NCBI GenBank assembly: GCA_016630955.3
Contig: CM049989.1
Span: 868,001-932,000, forward strand
Reading direction: 5' to 3'
Source: Didymella arachidicola
Taxonomy: Eukaryota; Ascomycota; Dothideomycetes; Pleosporales; Didymellaceae
DNA length: 64,000 nt
Positions 1 to 11,215 of this stretch are shown here, piece after piece. The translations under genes and the position numbers were made by a program. The notes beneath the pieces were generated by a model. It worked only from the letters and a program-made list of their open reading frames with translations, was not told the origin of the DNA and ran no database searches. Each line of letters begins with the position of its first letter. Within the stretch, counting starts at the first letter, position 1.

Positions 1-1148
1 GCCAATAGACGCAATTTGCGATTCTTCCGTGGAGAAGTCCGTCGAGTATTTTGGACCACGGCTTCTTCGATGAGTCAGTGTGTTGCCGCCTGAAGGATTC
101 ACGCTGGCTGCTGATAGTGTTTCAGCACTTGGTGAAGTTGGCGAGAGGCCTTGTTGAGCATTCAGATCGTCAAGCTGACGGAGCTCTTGTTCGAGAAGAT
201 TACGCCTACGATACACGCGGGACACTAGGGATCGGTTAGCAAATGATGTTAGAAAGAAGGAGTAAACTTGCGGTAGCCGTTGTAGAATGAGTAGGCGTGC
301 TGCTTCATCAGCAGCACAAATACGTGTAAAACAATGAAAACTGTGTGCGTCCAGGGCCATGCTCGCCAGAATGTCCAGAAGATGACAAAGCCTGTGAAGA
401 ACAACTGCCACACGGACTGTATAACCCATCCTGATTCGCTCCAGGATAGGTAGCCTGCAGCGATGGCCTTGTGCAGAAAGAAGCCGAAGCTAGTGGCAGC
501 ACACATAGCCGCGTCGGTTGTGAGAAGAACAAACAGGTCGCGGTCTACCATCAAGTGCAGTATCTCCGCTTTCCCAAACACGGACCCTTCTTCCTTGTAA
601 TTCCAAGCAGCAATCCGCGTGAGCAGGAGAGCCATGGCGATCCAGAACAGAGTGAAGAACCCATGGAAAGGCGATTGGGAGGCGCTTGGATTCTGACGAT
701 CAAAGGTTGTGAATTGGCGGGTGAATACCAGATCTCGAAGTCTGGCTTTGGATCTCCCACTCAGCTTCTCCACCTCCTTCTGCATGCCAGAACGCATGAT
801 CTCTCGTAAATCTTCCGCAGTCAGACTGTGTTGAGTTTTCTTGCCTGAGTCGTCGATCAAGACTTGTATACTCTCTCCCTTCTTTTTGTATTTTGTGTCC
901 TCCTTGATATCGTATGCGCCATCTTCGCTGCCTTCAGACGGTATGGCTGTCGTGTTTCCACTACGATTGCCCGTAGCACCGACCTTGGAAGTCGCTTTTA
1001 ATTGGGTGGCGCCGTCAATATCTGACATGTCTGATGAACCTTCCGGTGTCCATGACCCTTCCCGTTCGATCTGTGGTGTGTTCGAAAGCCCATCGAAGGC
1101 GTGCGCGATGACCGAGGCTCGCCGTTCGGTGTCGTTCGTGGCCATCAT
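1..1148 (-). CDS. Sterol O-acyltransferase (ARE1/ARE2-like), 5' part, runs off the left edge
   Basis: Membrane-bound O-acyltransferase that makes steryl esters from sterol and acyl-CoA in the ER. The visible part is the N-terminal third: a hydrophilic, Ser/Thr-rich leader of about 150 residues, then hydrophobic segments. It ends in the ACAT-family motif HVFVLLMKQHAYSFYNGY, which matches the conserved 'MKxHSYxFxNGY' stretch before the catalytic MBOAT core. I place the start at ATG 1148; the ORF can be extended to a GTG at 1154. Exon 1 is 268-1148. An intron at 206-267 (donor GTTTAC, acceptor CGTAG) joins in frame to exon 2, which stays open to base 1 as a charged, Ser-rich linker (RNLLEQELRQLDD...). 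The catalytic His/Asn region lies outside the window, so activity cannot be judged. It is divergent from the gene at 2141. The family call is from recall of ARE/SOAT sequences; ARE1 versus ARE2 cannot be told. Confidence 0.8.
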
Positions 1149-2140
1149 GAGCACTCTGAATGACGTTCAGAGTGCTGTTGAGAAATGTCAAGGTCAAGAT
1201 TCAGGCGACCGTCATGTGGGTTATGAAGGAGCTTTGGCACGAGCTCTGGTGTGTGCGGACCCGTGTGACGACAGCATCGGGATCTTTGCGCCAGTAGGAA
1301 TTTGTACAAGGAAGTACTGGAATCGCAAGCCAACTTCAAACTCTATATGCGGAGCACGCGACTTCAGACATCCGCTGAGACCCGCGGATAAGATATAAGG
1401 ACCGTGAAGTGGTTGCTCGCGGATGTTCGGTTGTAAGAATGAGGCCAGGGTCAGCGATGACGCATGATCGTACCTGCCTCCGCAGCTTCATCTCAACCTG
1501 CATCCATCCGGCTCCTAGCCACAGCGGGAGGCAGCCACACGCCACACCATAGGGCTGCATCTACACTTCCGAGTCGAGTCAGGACTCCTAATAAACTCCT
1601 GCACAACGACGCGACCTTGACTTTTTCTTGCTTTAACGCGACCCACCCATCTCGGTTAGGACGGTGGTGGCTTACTTCTCTTGACTGGTCAGCCTCGCGA
1701 ACACAGCCTGGCTGGGCTCTCTGGATGCGGTATACAACTCGAAAACAGCATCATGGGGCCATTCACCGGTCGCTGTAGATCGCGCATAGGGTATTGGTAT
1801 TCATACAAAACATGGCACATATGCATCATGTCCTGAAAGGACTGGACTGCAGTCGTCAGGCGCCCTACTCAGCCTTGGCCAGCGGTCAATTTCCTCCATG
1901 ATGCCTCGCGTAGGACCAGTCAGCATCTTTGAAAAGCGCCCTTGCGGTTAGCCCAGCGTGTCAGGCCCCTTGCGAGTCGGGAAAGCAAAATGAACGACAC
2001 GAGAAGACTGCACCAGGTGGGCAGTGCAGAAATAGATTTCATGCAGACATAAAGACACCACGGGGCTGCTGTTACATCGACATCTTCACGCCTCATAAAC
2101 ACCATCCTCAAGATCATCAGCAATTCAAAACGCCAGCAAC
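1149..2140. other. Intergenic, shared upstream region
   Basis: About 990 bases lie between the divergent starts of the sterol acyltransferase and the seven-helix protein. Only short chance ORFs are present. I see no RNA gene or repeat. It presumably carries both promoters. Confidence 0.5.
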
Positions 2141-3170
2141 ATGGCACGCAAGTATGGCTCAAACTCGTCGAGATGCTTCAACAACTACTGGGACATGCGA
2201 CCCACTGCCATATCACAATATGCTCGCGTTGTCATCTTTCTTGTCGTCTATCTCGGCATCTTCATCACATTGTTCGTCGTGCGCAAGAGAGCTGGAGCTG
2301 GTAAACGCTTGATCGGTTGGGCATACACCAGTGCGCTGTTCTTCATGGTCATGTAAGTCTCAAAAACTAAATCCACGATGCACAAGAGCTGACTAGGTTT
2401 ACAGCCAGTATATCTTTCAATTCGTCCTGAGCACTCTCAGCGCCTGCGACGCGCTCAACGACACAGCGTCTGTCTATGACACCAATATTACATCCATGGT
2501 GTTCTCCTGGCTCCAGACCATGCTGTTTCTCTACGTTGTGTTCTACTTGCTGAACATCATGCTCTGCAAGCAGCTTGGACAGAACTTGTCCGTCCTCAAA
2601 ATTGTTTTTGGGATCGACCTGCTCATCTTGGGCGCTCTCCTTCTCACAACTACCGCCCTGCTCTGCCAGTACTACTACTGGTCCGGTCACGAAGGCGATA
2701 GCTTGGATTACCCTTCCAGCCTGTACATGACCGTGTACATCGACCTAGCGTTCAACGCCTTCGAGACTATCAGCGTTATCGGCTCCGGCGTCCTGTCCAT
2801 CCTCGCAGTGAAGTCCCTCAAGCAAAGGGGCATGGCACGGACTGTAAGATTCCCGTCATCCTTTCGTTTTTCGCAACTGACATGCACACAGTCCCTCATG
2901 ATCTGGGTAACCGTCCTGCATTTCGGAATCCTCTTCAGCACTGTGTGGGCTCTCTCCCTCAACGCCATGCAATTCGGCACAGCGTACTACTACACAGAGG
3001 TGAGCCGAGAAGTTGTGTCTTGGTTCTCCTCCATCTTCTATGCTCTGTCGGTCGCCTCTGTGATTGTCATTGCGAAGAACCCTGTGTGGAAGTCGACTGC
3101 CTTTGCTGAGGAGCAGCAGTACGCGTACCACCAGGAGGCCCCTGTCTATGATGGTGCTCAGCGCGCATGA
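2141..3170 (+). CDS. Seven-helix integral membrane protein of unknown function
   Basis: Predicted 309-residue polytopic membrane protein from three exons (2141-2352, 2405-2843, 2892-3170), with introns GTAAGT...ACAG and GTAAGA...ACACAG. The start is ATG 2141. I count about seven hydrophobic segments: YARVVIFLVVYLGIFITLFVV near the N terminus, then segments around FSWLQTMLFLYVVFYLL, IVFGIDLLILGALLLTTTAL, LAFNAFETISVIGSGVLSIL, IWVTVLHFGILFSTVWALSL and VVSWFSSIFYALSVASVIVI. A loop with Asn-Asp-Thr and Asn-Ile-Thr sites between helices 2 and 3 could be glycosylated and lumenal or external. The C-terminal tail is short, Tyr/Gln-rich and hydrophilic. The layout resembles the many fungal seven-helix proteins of unknown role, but I do not recognise a named family such as RTA1 or PTH11, and no function is assigned. 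Confidence 0.75.
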
Positions 3171-3322
3171 ACACATGTTTCGACTTGATTACGATCTTGA
3201 CGGCCGCTCGTTTAGTCACTTGGTCTTTCTTCCTTAGCTAGCGTTTGGTTACTCCAATAGATACCCCTCCACGAATACATGGCGCTGCTCTTGATCTCTT
3301 CCCCCATATTTCACTCCAAACA

Positions 3323-4323
3323 TCAATCCTCATCTGACTCCATATCATCGAACAGCGTGAACCCAGCGGCTGGAGCTGCAGGTGCTGCTTGCGGCGGTGG
3401 CGCCTGCTGAACGGGCTGTTCCTGGACCTGAGGCTCAGGCTGTGGATCCGCAGGTCCCTCAGGCATCGGCGCCTCGGGATCGTCTGCAAACTGCTTCCTC
3501 AAGTCCTCCTCATGCGCCTCGATATCAAACTCGTCCATGTTGCGCTTCTGCTTCTCGCGGTACCAGTATAATTTCCACAGGCTGCCTCGCAAGATCTTGT
3601 CCTTGTCAGGCCAGGGCGTCCATGGATGGCCGCTGCTGATGAGCTTCTGCAGCCATTCTGCTTCCGAGGCGGATAGTTCTGGGACCGCGGCTGGCGACGC
3701 GCCTTCGGCAGGTGTATCGCCTTCCTTTGCTGCGTCGGCGGCTTGCGGTGCTTCGACTGGCGCGGTTACCGTTGTAGGCGTGTTGAGCCCGTTTGTGGCG
3801 GGTGCGCTGGCGGGTGCGTCGGCGGGTGCGTCAAGGGGTTCTGGTTCCTTGATGTCGTTATTCTTGTTACTGTCGTTTTCTGTGTCTGCGACGCGCTCGC
3901 GGAAGGTCGGCGGGACGGTGTAGCGCGAGATGTTCTGCGCATACTGTAGCAACTCGTCGAAGGGGACGGGGTGCGAGTGGGAGGGGAAGACGGTCGCGGG
4001 CGTTGCTGAGAGCTCTTTGCGCAGGGTGGCTAGCGCGGCGACGGAGGTCTTGAGCTGCTCTTCGAGAGCATCTGCTTCGGTGCGTAGTGACTGGAGGCGC
4101 GCATGGTTGGCTTGGTGTCTGGCGACTGGGCACGTTAGGTATCGATCGTGTACTGCTATGGGGTGGTGAGCTTACGCTGGTCAAGGCCGTGACTGAGCTC
4201 CTCGTCGGCGGCGACCAGGTCAATTGCGGCCTGCGGATTGGGATTGTAAGACGCGATGGAGTCGACCAGCGTGCCCAAGGCTTGCTCCACTCGGTCGAAC
4301 TGCGCCTGCAGGACGTCATCCAT
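3323..4323 (-). CDS. MED4: Mediator complex subunit 4
   Basis: Core middle-module subunit of the Mediator co-activator, which links DNA-bound activators to RNA polymerase II. The product is 316 residues from two exons (4176-4323 and 3323-4125) joined across a 50-bp intron (GTAAGC...CCCAG) to read DQLARHQANHARL. The N-terminal half starts MDDVLQAQFDRVEQAL and continues as a long heptad-like coiled coil (EADALEEQLKTSVAALATL), then TPATVFPSHSHPVPFDELL and QYAQNISRYTVPPTF, which is the MED4 signature I recognise. The middle is Ala/Pro-rich and disordered, followed by a conserved WLQKLISSGHPWTPWPDKDK patch. The acidic tail ends DDMESDED. An in-frame extension upstream has only a TTG start and is translated from the 9-bp repeat, so ATG 4323 is preferred. 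Confidence 0.9.
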
Positions 4324-4350
4324 GGTTGTGAGCACGTTGTATAGTGCGAA

Positions 4351-4395
4351 CAAGCTCGACAAGCTCGACAAGCTCGACAAGTTAGACAAGCTCGA
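4351..4395 (+). repeat. 9-bp tandem repeat upstream of MED4
   Basis: Five head-to-tail copies of CAAGCTCGA; the fourth copy reads CAAGTTAGA. They lie 28-72 bases upstream of the MED4 start codon, so probably in the 5' UTR or promoter. Read on the MED4 strand the unit is TCGAGCTTG, which keeps the frame open as a Ser-Ser-Leu repeat without providing an ATG. Confidence 0.9.
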
Positions 4396-5172
4396 CAAGG
4401 GTCTGGGAGCTAAGAGAACGACGTCAGACTAGCCCTCTAGGAGAGGCCAACAGCGAGCCTCCATGGGCACGTGATACATGGACTATGTACAAACAACTGC
4501 GCCGATGCGGCGCGGCAGATGACGCACAGCTGCGCTAGGTTTCCAAAGGTCGCGTGGGCGCAGGGTTAACAGTAAAACGCAGTGAGCGCCAGATGCCACC
4601 CGTGTGGATGGCTGTTCGTGCCTCGCGAGTGTCACAGCGCAGCAGCTCACTGTTGCGTATCCACACGACTCGAGCTCCTCCAGGCTCCGCTGCCACAGTC
4701 CATTGGGCAGGCCGCTGACGGTCCTGTGGGGTGGAGGCTCGGGGTCTCCGTCGTGCGCCGCGACTCCTCTACCAGCTTGACGCCATGTCGACCGCTAAAT
4801 ATAAGTCCCATGCTCATTCGTCATAGCACCATGCCATACATCGTTCGCCTGCACCAGCTGCCCTCGGCAGCATCCCCAGTTCTCCTCGTCCCTATAACCA
4901 CACATCTGCATCACTCCCAGACCCTCTCGCGCCTGTTCCTGCGTGTTGCTGCTGCGCCTCGCTCCGTCTGCCCACCTGCACCCCGCCATACCGAATCGAT
5001 TGCTCCCGCGGTCCAGAAACGCAACGCCCCGCCACGACAGCTTGACCCGCATTCACACTTCTCCTGCCGCGCCTGACTTCTGCCTGCGGATCCTCACTCT
5101 CTCACCAAAACCCACCTTCGCGCGCCTCGGTCCCTCTCCTCCCTTCCTATCCTCTACATCTCGTCCGCCGAC
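4396..5172. other. Intergenic between MED4 and NCS-1
   Basis: Nearly 780 bases between divergent starts. The last 350 bases before the NCS-1 ATG are rich in C and CT runs on the plus strand, as is common in fungal 5' UTRs and core promoters. No gene is seen. Confidence 0.5.
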
Positions 5173-6337
5173 ATGGGTAAATCGTAAGTCCTATCTTCCT
5201 TCTTGTTTCGCAGCGCGGGCCGACCACGGACCACCATCTCAGCTCCCAGCTATGCCTTCCCTTCACCTCGACATGGCCCGCACTCCGCAAAACCGACTCG
5301 AAATAGTCCTCCGACGTTCGTCATGGCCAGGAAATGCACGCCAAACACGCAGCATTACCGAACATTGCATTTGGCCTATCGCTGCAACGGAGAGTACAGA
5401 CATAGCAACCGGTCTCAGCCCACAACATGTCGCTGCCTCACACCCAAACCGGTCCCTCGAAGATACCCTTGCTTGAGCGAGCCCACCCACCGCTCAACTT
5501 TGCGCGTCGCCACAGGGTGAATATAAATCGCGGCAACCCGGAGTACGCCCACTACAAGTCTGCGCAGCTGGTCGCACTCGCCAATGCTGTCAACGAGCTG
5601 TGGAGGGAGCTGTCTGCTCGGAGCGCTGTGCAATACGTGATGATAGAGAGCGAGACGCTGACGCTACGAACCTACAGCCAGAGCAAGCTCTCACAGCAGG
5701 AGCTGGCCGACCTCCAGAAGGCCACCCACTTCGACAAGAAGGAATTGCAACAATGGTACAAGGGTACGCGGCGTTCGATCAGGCCGCAGGAGCGTCGTTG
5801 ACACAGTGCAGGCTTTCTGAAGGACTGCCCATCCGGCATGCTCACTAAGGAGGAGTTTCAGAAGATCTACAAGCAGTTCTTCCCGTTCGGGGACCCATCG
5901 TCGTTTGCAGATTATGTGTTTAACGTCTTCGACGCGGATAAGTCCGGCACGATCGACTTCAAGGAGTTCATCTGCGCGCTCAGCGTTACAAGTCGAGGAA
6001 AGATGGAGGACAAGCTCGACTGGGCCTTTCAGCTATACGACATCGACGGTGACGGCAAGATCAGCTACGAGGAGATGCTGGCGATCGTAGAAGCTATCTA
6101 CAAGATGGTATGTGCAACACCACGATTACAGAGGAGGACGTGTGCTGACAAACTCAGGTTGGCTCCATGGTCAAGCTCCCCGAGGACGAAGACACGCCCG
6201 AGAAGCGTGTGCGCAAGATCTTCCGGATGATGGACAAGGATGAGAACGGCAGCTTAGACATGGCTGAATTCAAGGAAGGCTCCAAGCGCGACGAGACGAT
6301 CGTATCGGCGCTGTCCCTCTACGACGGGCTAGTGTAG
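5173..6337 (+). CDS. NCS1: Neuronal calcium sensor NCS-1 / frequenin homologue
   Basis: EF-hand protein that binds and activates phosphatidylinositol 4-kinase in yeast (Frq1) and acts in calcium tolerance. The product is 190 residues, the usual family length, from four exons: 5173-5183, 5678-5763, 5812-6107 and 6158-6337. The first exon is only 11 bases (MGKS) and is followed by an unusually long 494-bp intron. Its join gives MGKSQSKLSQQEL, the family's N-myristoylation start with Gly2. Three calcium-binding loops are visible: DADKSGTIDFKE, DIDGDGKISYEE and DKDENGSLDMAE; the first EF hand (around FLKDCPSG) is degenerate as in the whole family. The protein ends SLYDGLV. The other introns are GTACGC...TGCAG and GTATGT...CTCAG. 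The identity is secure; the first exon depends on the family N terminus. Confidence 0.95.
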
Positions 6338-6934
6338 GCGGGCACGTCATTGTTGTTTCTTGTTCTTGACTTCTTCGATACCACATCGCGTCGTGGAATT
6401 TCTAGCATGCGCCCATTCAGCAAGCCGTGTGAGGTGGAGGTCTGTCTCGCTTAGGCGTATGGTTCATCATGACTGATGTAGATATGACTTGCTGCATCAG
6501 TACGGGCATCCGAGGTGCAATACATGAAAATTCGATTCCATTCTATGCATTTTGTAGCGTGGTCTGTTTGTTTGGTTACACTAGACCCTGCGCCAGTCTC
6601 AGAGATCGTGGCGGCGGGTGGCCAGTACTTGGCGTCAACCTTACGCGTAACCTTGGAACTCGTCACGTCGAGCTTCGGACAGGTAGCTTTTGAGTAACAT
6701 CATCGCCATTCGCACCAATCCAGCCAGCTCACGCCGAACGCTGCATTATCAGTTGCAGAGTATCAAGGCGGCTGCAATACCTACAGATTTGGATATCTTC
6801 ATCGTTTTGACGTATCTCCAGGCACCGCCGTTGGTCCTCGCGACCTGCCTCGAGGCTGAGTTGAAGGCAACGTATCGCAGGAGCACTTTGCGCAACACCC
6901 ACACCAAATCACTTGCAATACATAGACGAACGCA
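6338..6934. other. Intergenic between NCS-1 and the TM9 gene
   Basis: About 600 bases. It holds the 3' end of NCS1 and the promoter of the next gene in the same direction. Short ORFs on both strands have no recognisable content. Confidence 0.5.
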
Positions 6935-8913
6935 ATGCGGCGATTCGATATATCTGTATCCGGCGCAGTCCTAGCATCATTATTAGCGTTTGCGCCATTG
7001 CCAGCGGCCGCATTCTACTTCCCAGGAACCGCGCCCACGTCCTACAAGCACGGTGATGCAGTACCGCTGTTCGTCAACCATCTGACACCCGCCGACTCGC
7101 AGAACGACCCGAAGCTACGATCCGTATTCTCGTTCGACTACTACCACGAGGACTTCCACTTCTGCCGCCCAAAAGATGGTCCGAAATACGTCAGGGAGAG
7201 CTTGGGGAGCATATTGTTCGGCGACCGCATACAAGACAGCCCGTTCGAGCTGAAGATGGCCATCAATGAGACGTGCAAGGTGCTCTGCGGGCCACAGGAA
7301 TACAACTCCAAGGATGCTGTGTTCGTGAACAACAAAATTAAAATGGGCTACGATATCAATTGGCTGATAGACGGACTGCCAGCCGCGCAACTCCTCAAGG
7401 ATCCCAATTCAGACCTACCCTTCTACAGTCCTGGATTTGCGCTTGGGCTGCTGGACGGAGAGTCACCCATCTTCAACAACCACTACGATATCGTAATCGA
7501 CTATCACGAGGCAGGGCCGGACAACTACCGTGTTGTTGGCGTTCTGGTGGATCCATACTCGATGAAGGACCCGAAGCAGTCCGAGTGCCAGAGCGCGCAG
7601 ACACCCGTCATACTCAACGAAGACAAGGGCGACAAGGTGGATTTTACCTACAGCGTATACTGGCGCCTTAGCCCGACACCGTTCGCAACACGCTGGGACA
7701 AGTACCTCCACGTATACGACCCGAAAATCCACTGGTTTTCTCTGATCAACTCCGCCGTCATCGTTGTCTTCCTCGTTGGCATGGTCAGCACCATCTTGGT
7801 GCGCACGCTGAGGAAGGACATTGCTAGATACAACCGCCTGGATGCCTTTGCGCTCGACGATTTCGGCGCAGATGGCGACGTCGAGGACGGCGTCGCAGAG
7901 GACTCGGGCTGGAAGCTGGTGCACGGCGACGTCTTCCGTCCCCCAAAGAACCCCCTGTTCCTATCCGTCCTGCTCGGCAACGGCGCCCAGCTCTTCGCCA
8001 TGACAGCCCTAACCATTGCCTTTGCGCTGCTCGGCTTCCTCTCTCCCAGCAACCGCGGCGCCCTGGGCACCGTCATCATCATCTTCTACACCCTCTTCGG
8101 CTTCATCGGCGGCTACGTCTCCTCGCGGACCTACAAGTTCTTCCACGGCGAAAAGTGGAAGCTGTGCTTCTTCTACACGCCCTTTGCGCTCCCCGTCGTC
8201 GTCTTCGCGTGGTTCTTCTTCCTCAACCTCTTCCTCTGGGGCCGCGGCGCTTCCGGGGCCGTCCCCTTCACAACCATGCTCGTCATCGTCGTCATCTGGT
8301 TCGTCATCAGCGTGCCGCTCAGCTTCGCAGGCTCGTGGCTCGGCTTCAAGCAAGCCGCCATTGAGGCCCCGGTGCGCACGAACCAGATCCCGCGCCAGAT
8401 TCCGCCTACAGGTGGCTACCTGCGCCCCATACCTAGCATGGCGCTTGCGGGCGTGCTGCCGTTTGGTGCCATCTTCGTCGAGCTGTATTTCATTATGAAC
8501 AGCATCTGGTTCAGCAAGGTGTACTACATGTTTGGCTTCTTGTTCATTTGCTTTGGTCTGATGATCATCACCTCGGCGGCGGTGACCGTGCTCATGATTT
8601 ACTTCCTCTTGTGTGCTGAGAACTATCATTGGCAGTGGCGCAGCTTCTTCACTGCGGGCGCTAGCGCATTCTACGTCTTTGCCAGCTGTTTGCTGTACTG
8701 GGTCAAGGACGTCAGCTTTTCGACGCTGACGAGCGGGGTCGTGTATCTGGGGTACTCTGCGCTGTTGAGTTTGTTGGTGTTTGTTCTGACTGGTAAGTTC
8801 ACACCTTGTTCCTGTTTCGGTGGTATTAACACTGACTTCTTTCAGGTACAATTGGCTTCTTTGCCAGCTGGCTGTTCACACTCAGGATCTACAGATCTAT
8901 CAAGGTCGACTAA
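6935..8913 (+). CDS. EMP70 / transmembrane 9 superfamily protein
   Basis: Nonaspanin of the Golgi/endosome system, implicated in membrane-protein sorting and adhesion. The product is 641 residues from two exons (6935-8792, 8846-8913). It has a signal peptide (VLASLLAFAPLPAAAFYFPG), then the lumenal EMP70 domain starting YFPGTAPTSYKHGDAVPL and including SVFSFDYYHEDFHFC, GDRIQDSPFELKM and NETCKVLC. Nine C-terminal helices follow, starting at about residue 275 (LINSAVIVVFLVGMVSTILV). The conserved HGDVFRPPKNPLFLSVLLG and IPRQIPPTGGY motifs are present. The short last exon restores the family's C terminus WLFTLRIYRSIKVD, where KVD is the usual COPI/ER-Golgi retrieval-like end. Unspliced reading would give a wrong tail. 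Confidence 0.95.
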
Positions 8914-9147
8914 GGTAAGAATCTGGAAATAAGATTGAGCAAATTGAAAACGAGCGAGAGTATAGGGTAGCGTGTTCCGACTCTGGATCTTGATGCTGGA
9001 AGTCACCATTTCTACATACCATCAATATCTACTTGATATCTATAGACCTGTGTGGCGTATAGGGTAGTCCGAGCATTGCAGGTGTTCTTCGTTTGTATAA
9101 AATCATCATCTTACATCTACCAGAAGAGCTACAACGAACCTGTCCCG

Positions 9148-9505
9148 TCATCTACAGTCGTTCCTTCGGGTCGGCAACCATACAGGTCCTTGACGCAAAC
9201 GAAGCAGTGAGGTATATGTCTCCTGCTGATATTGCCGCACGTGTGCCATCTCTATCCAAACATGCCTCTCGGCTGTGCGATGCCATCCATTGGTAGTAGG
9301 ATCTGGTGATGTATCAGTCGATGGTACTGGATATATATCAGGACATTGAGCTCATACCTTCTGCTAGTAGCTGCCAGTGAATATCGCCATCACTTCTGAA
9401 TATTGATAGCCTTGTACGGTACTGTAGTACTAGACCGAGTGCAGAAAAGAACAGTGTCAAGATTATGGCGACAAGTGCTAGAACAGCCTCCAGTGACCAG
9501 GACAT
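9148..9505 (-). CDS. Candidate small single-helix membrane protein, spliced
   Basis: I rebuilt a 100-residue protein from two exons (9358-9505 and 9148-9302) around a 55-bp intron with donor GTATGA, a CTGAT branch-like site and acceptor ACCAG. Total coding length is 303 bases, an exact number of codons. It begins MSWSLEAVLALVAIILTLFF, one strong hydrophobic helix of about 20 residues after a short N terminus, followed by basic residues (QYRTRL) and a hydrophilic tail that ends RRNDCR. I do not recognise a family. Support comes from the open frame across consensus splice sites and the typical membrane-protein pattern (helix then positive charges). Against it: the protein is short and shows no known domain. 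It lies downstream of and opposite to the TM9 gene. Confidence 0.5.
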
Positions 9506-11215
9506 CTAATTAGTGGCGCTCGACCTGTGGGACGAGGTCCCTGCTGCTGTGGTCAGCTATTTGTTGAGGGCTGAATGTAGGCATCGAATGTAAAGCACAG
9601 AGTACTTTCCCTACCCTTTTGAATCGTATCGGGGAATGGTCCGGCTATCCAATTCAAACGCAAAGCTCGGTCAAGAAGGCCTCAAAACAGCGATGATTCA
9701 AGTGTTGATTGATTCGGTAGGGTGAACGCTTGGGAAAAGGCTGTAAAGCAGGTACCTATGGTAGATCTGATCACAATTTGTAACGATGCGGTGGCCCTTG
9801 GAAATTGGATAAGAGGACCGCAGGATATATACTGCTGAGGACTGTTTATAATGGATCGAAGCGTGAAATAAATGCGTGAGCCGTTGTCATATCACTCGCT
9901 CGCATGCATCTTAGACGCGCTAAGGCGACTGTGGGGTCTGTCATTGGCTGATGTCCTGTCAGATCGAAATAGCGTGGTGAAAGAGGCGCTTGAAAAAACG
10001 TACACAGCCCCGTGCCGCATTGACATACCATACCGCCCGTCACCGCCAACCTGTCTGACGTCTGCATCCTTGTCCCGCTGCACGTTAACCGCTGCGCGCT
10101 TGCTACCATCGCTTGCTACCGCAACCACAGCACGCACGAAAGAACAGTTGAGACCTTGTTGGGAGGATTCGCTGAGGAAAATGCATAACGAGAACAGCGA
10201 ACGTAGGCCTGGGCAACTCGCATCGTTGGTGACATAAATACCTAGGTAGGGTACCAGGCCTCATGTGAATGGTTTTCCTCATATGACTTTTACCTGCGGC
10301 GTCACCCACTTCTTAGTTTGTCTGGTAAGCGAGTCTCCACTGGGAGTGTTTGGCTGCATGAGCACCTCATTGTCATTGATTTGTCGAGGTACGCAACAAG
10401 AGTGTTCAGCGGTGCGTAGCAAAAGGCAGCAGGGTTCAGCGACCGAGTATCGGGGCTGCGCTGTGCTTCCAAAGTTTGGAATGCTACCTCTGCGCTGCTT
10501 CGTAGGTTTTCGACGCAGAATTCTGACGGCAGCACAATACGTGGTGGATTGATATGTGGTCTGCATGTTGCTGGCTTCGAGAGCCTCAAACATAGTGTTG
10601 CAGCGCAATATAGACTAATCTACCTGCTCTGCCAGCTAGTAGATATGTATAGGCAAATATCCTGCAAGCCATCTCGCCGCCGATGAAGGCACACTACTCG
10701 TCTATCTAAAGAGAAGGCTTCATAAACATATCTTCACGGGTTCTTTGGATCTGACCAGCCAGCTCATAGTGACTTATACATTTCTACCTAATCCCCTATG
10801 CAATCCATTGATCATCTCAAAGCAGTCCAGCAAGCCTCCAGAAGAGCTCACTAAACGGGGCAGCAACGAGTCATGCATGATATGTCCAGCCTACCCGACC
10901 TTCCCAGCGGACAGGTAATAGTCTGCTAACCTCCCAATATCTTCAAGACATTATCAACTAATAAATCAGCCTGATCCACTCCCACGTCATCATGGACGCA
11001 GAAATGGATACAGGCCTGGGTATAAACACCGAAAGCAAGTAAAGCATCTGCAATGCGCCGCTGCGTAGACAGACAGATAAGAGGCTTGTCAGGCGCATTG
11101 CAGAGGGTAGAAAGTAAGCAAAAGCATAGATATCGAAGAAGCGAGTGATTCGACCGCAAAAGGAAATCGCAAAATTGCTCCACATAACCCTCATGAAAGA
11201 TCGCTAAAGCAGAGT
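9506..11215. other. Gene-poor stretch
   Basis: About 1.7 kb with only short overlapping ORFs on both strands, none with a recognisable motif. It contains a TACCTAGGTA palindrome near 10241-10250. No RNA gene is recognised. The right end is the 3' flank of the SH3 gene. Confidence 0.4.

Noticed and set aside
4324..4398. N-terminal extension of MED4 encoded by the 9-bp repeat
   Set aside because: It has only a TTG start and the family's normal N terminus begins at ATG 4323.
8009..8851. 280-codon frame opposite the TM9 gene
   Set aside because: Its low-complexity Asp/Glu/Ala product is the antisense of membrane-helix codons in a confidently identified gene.
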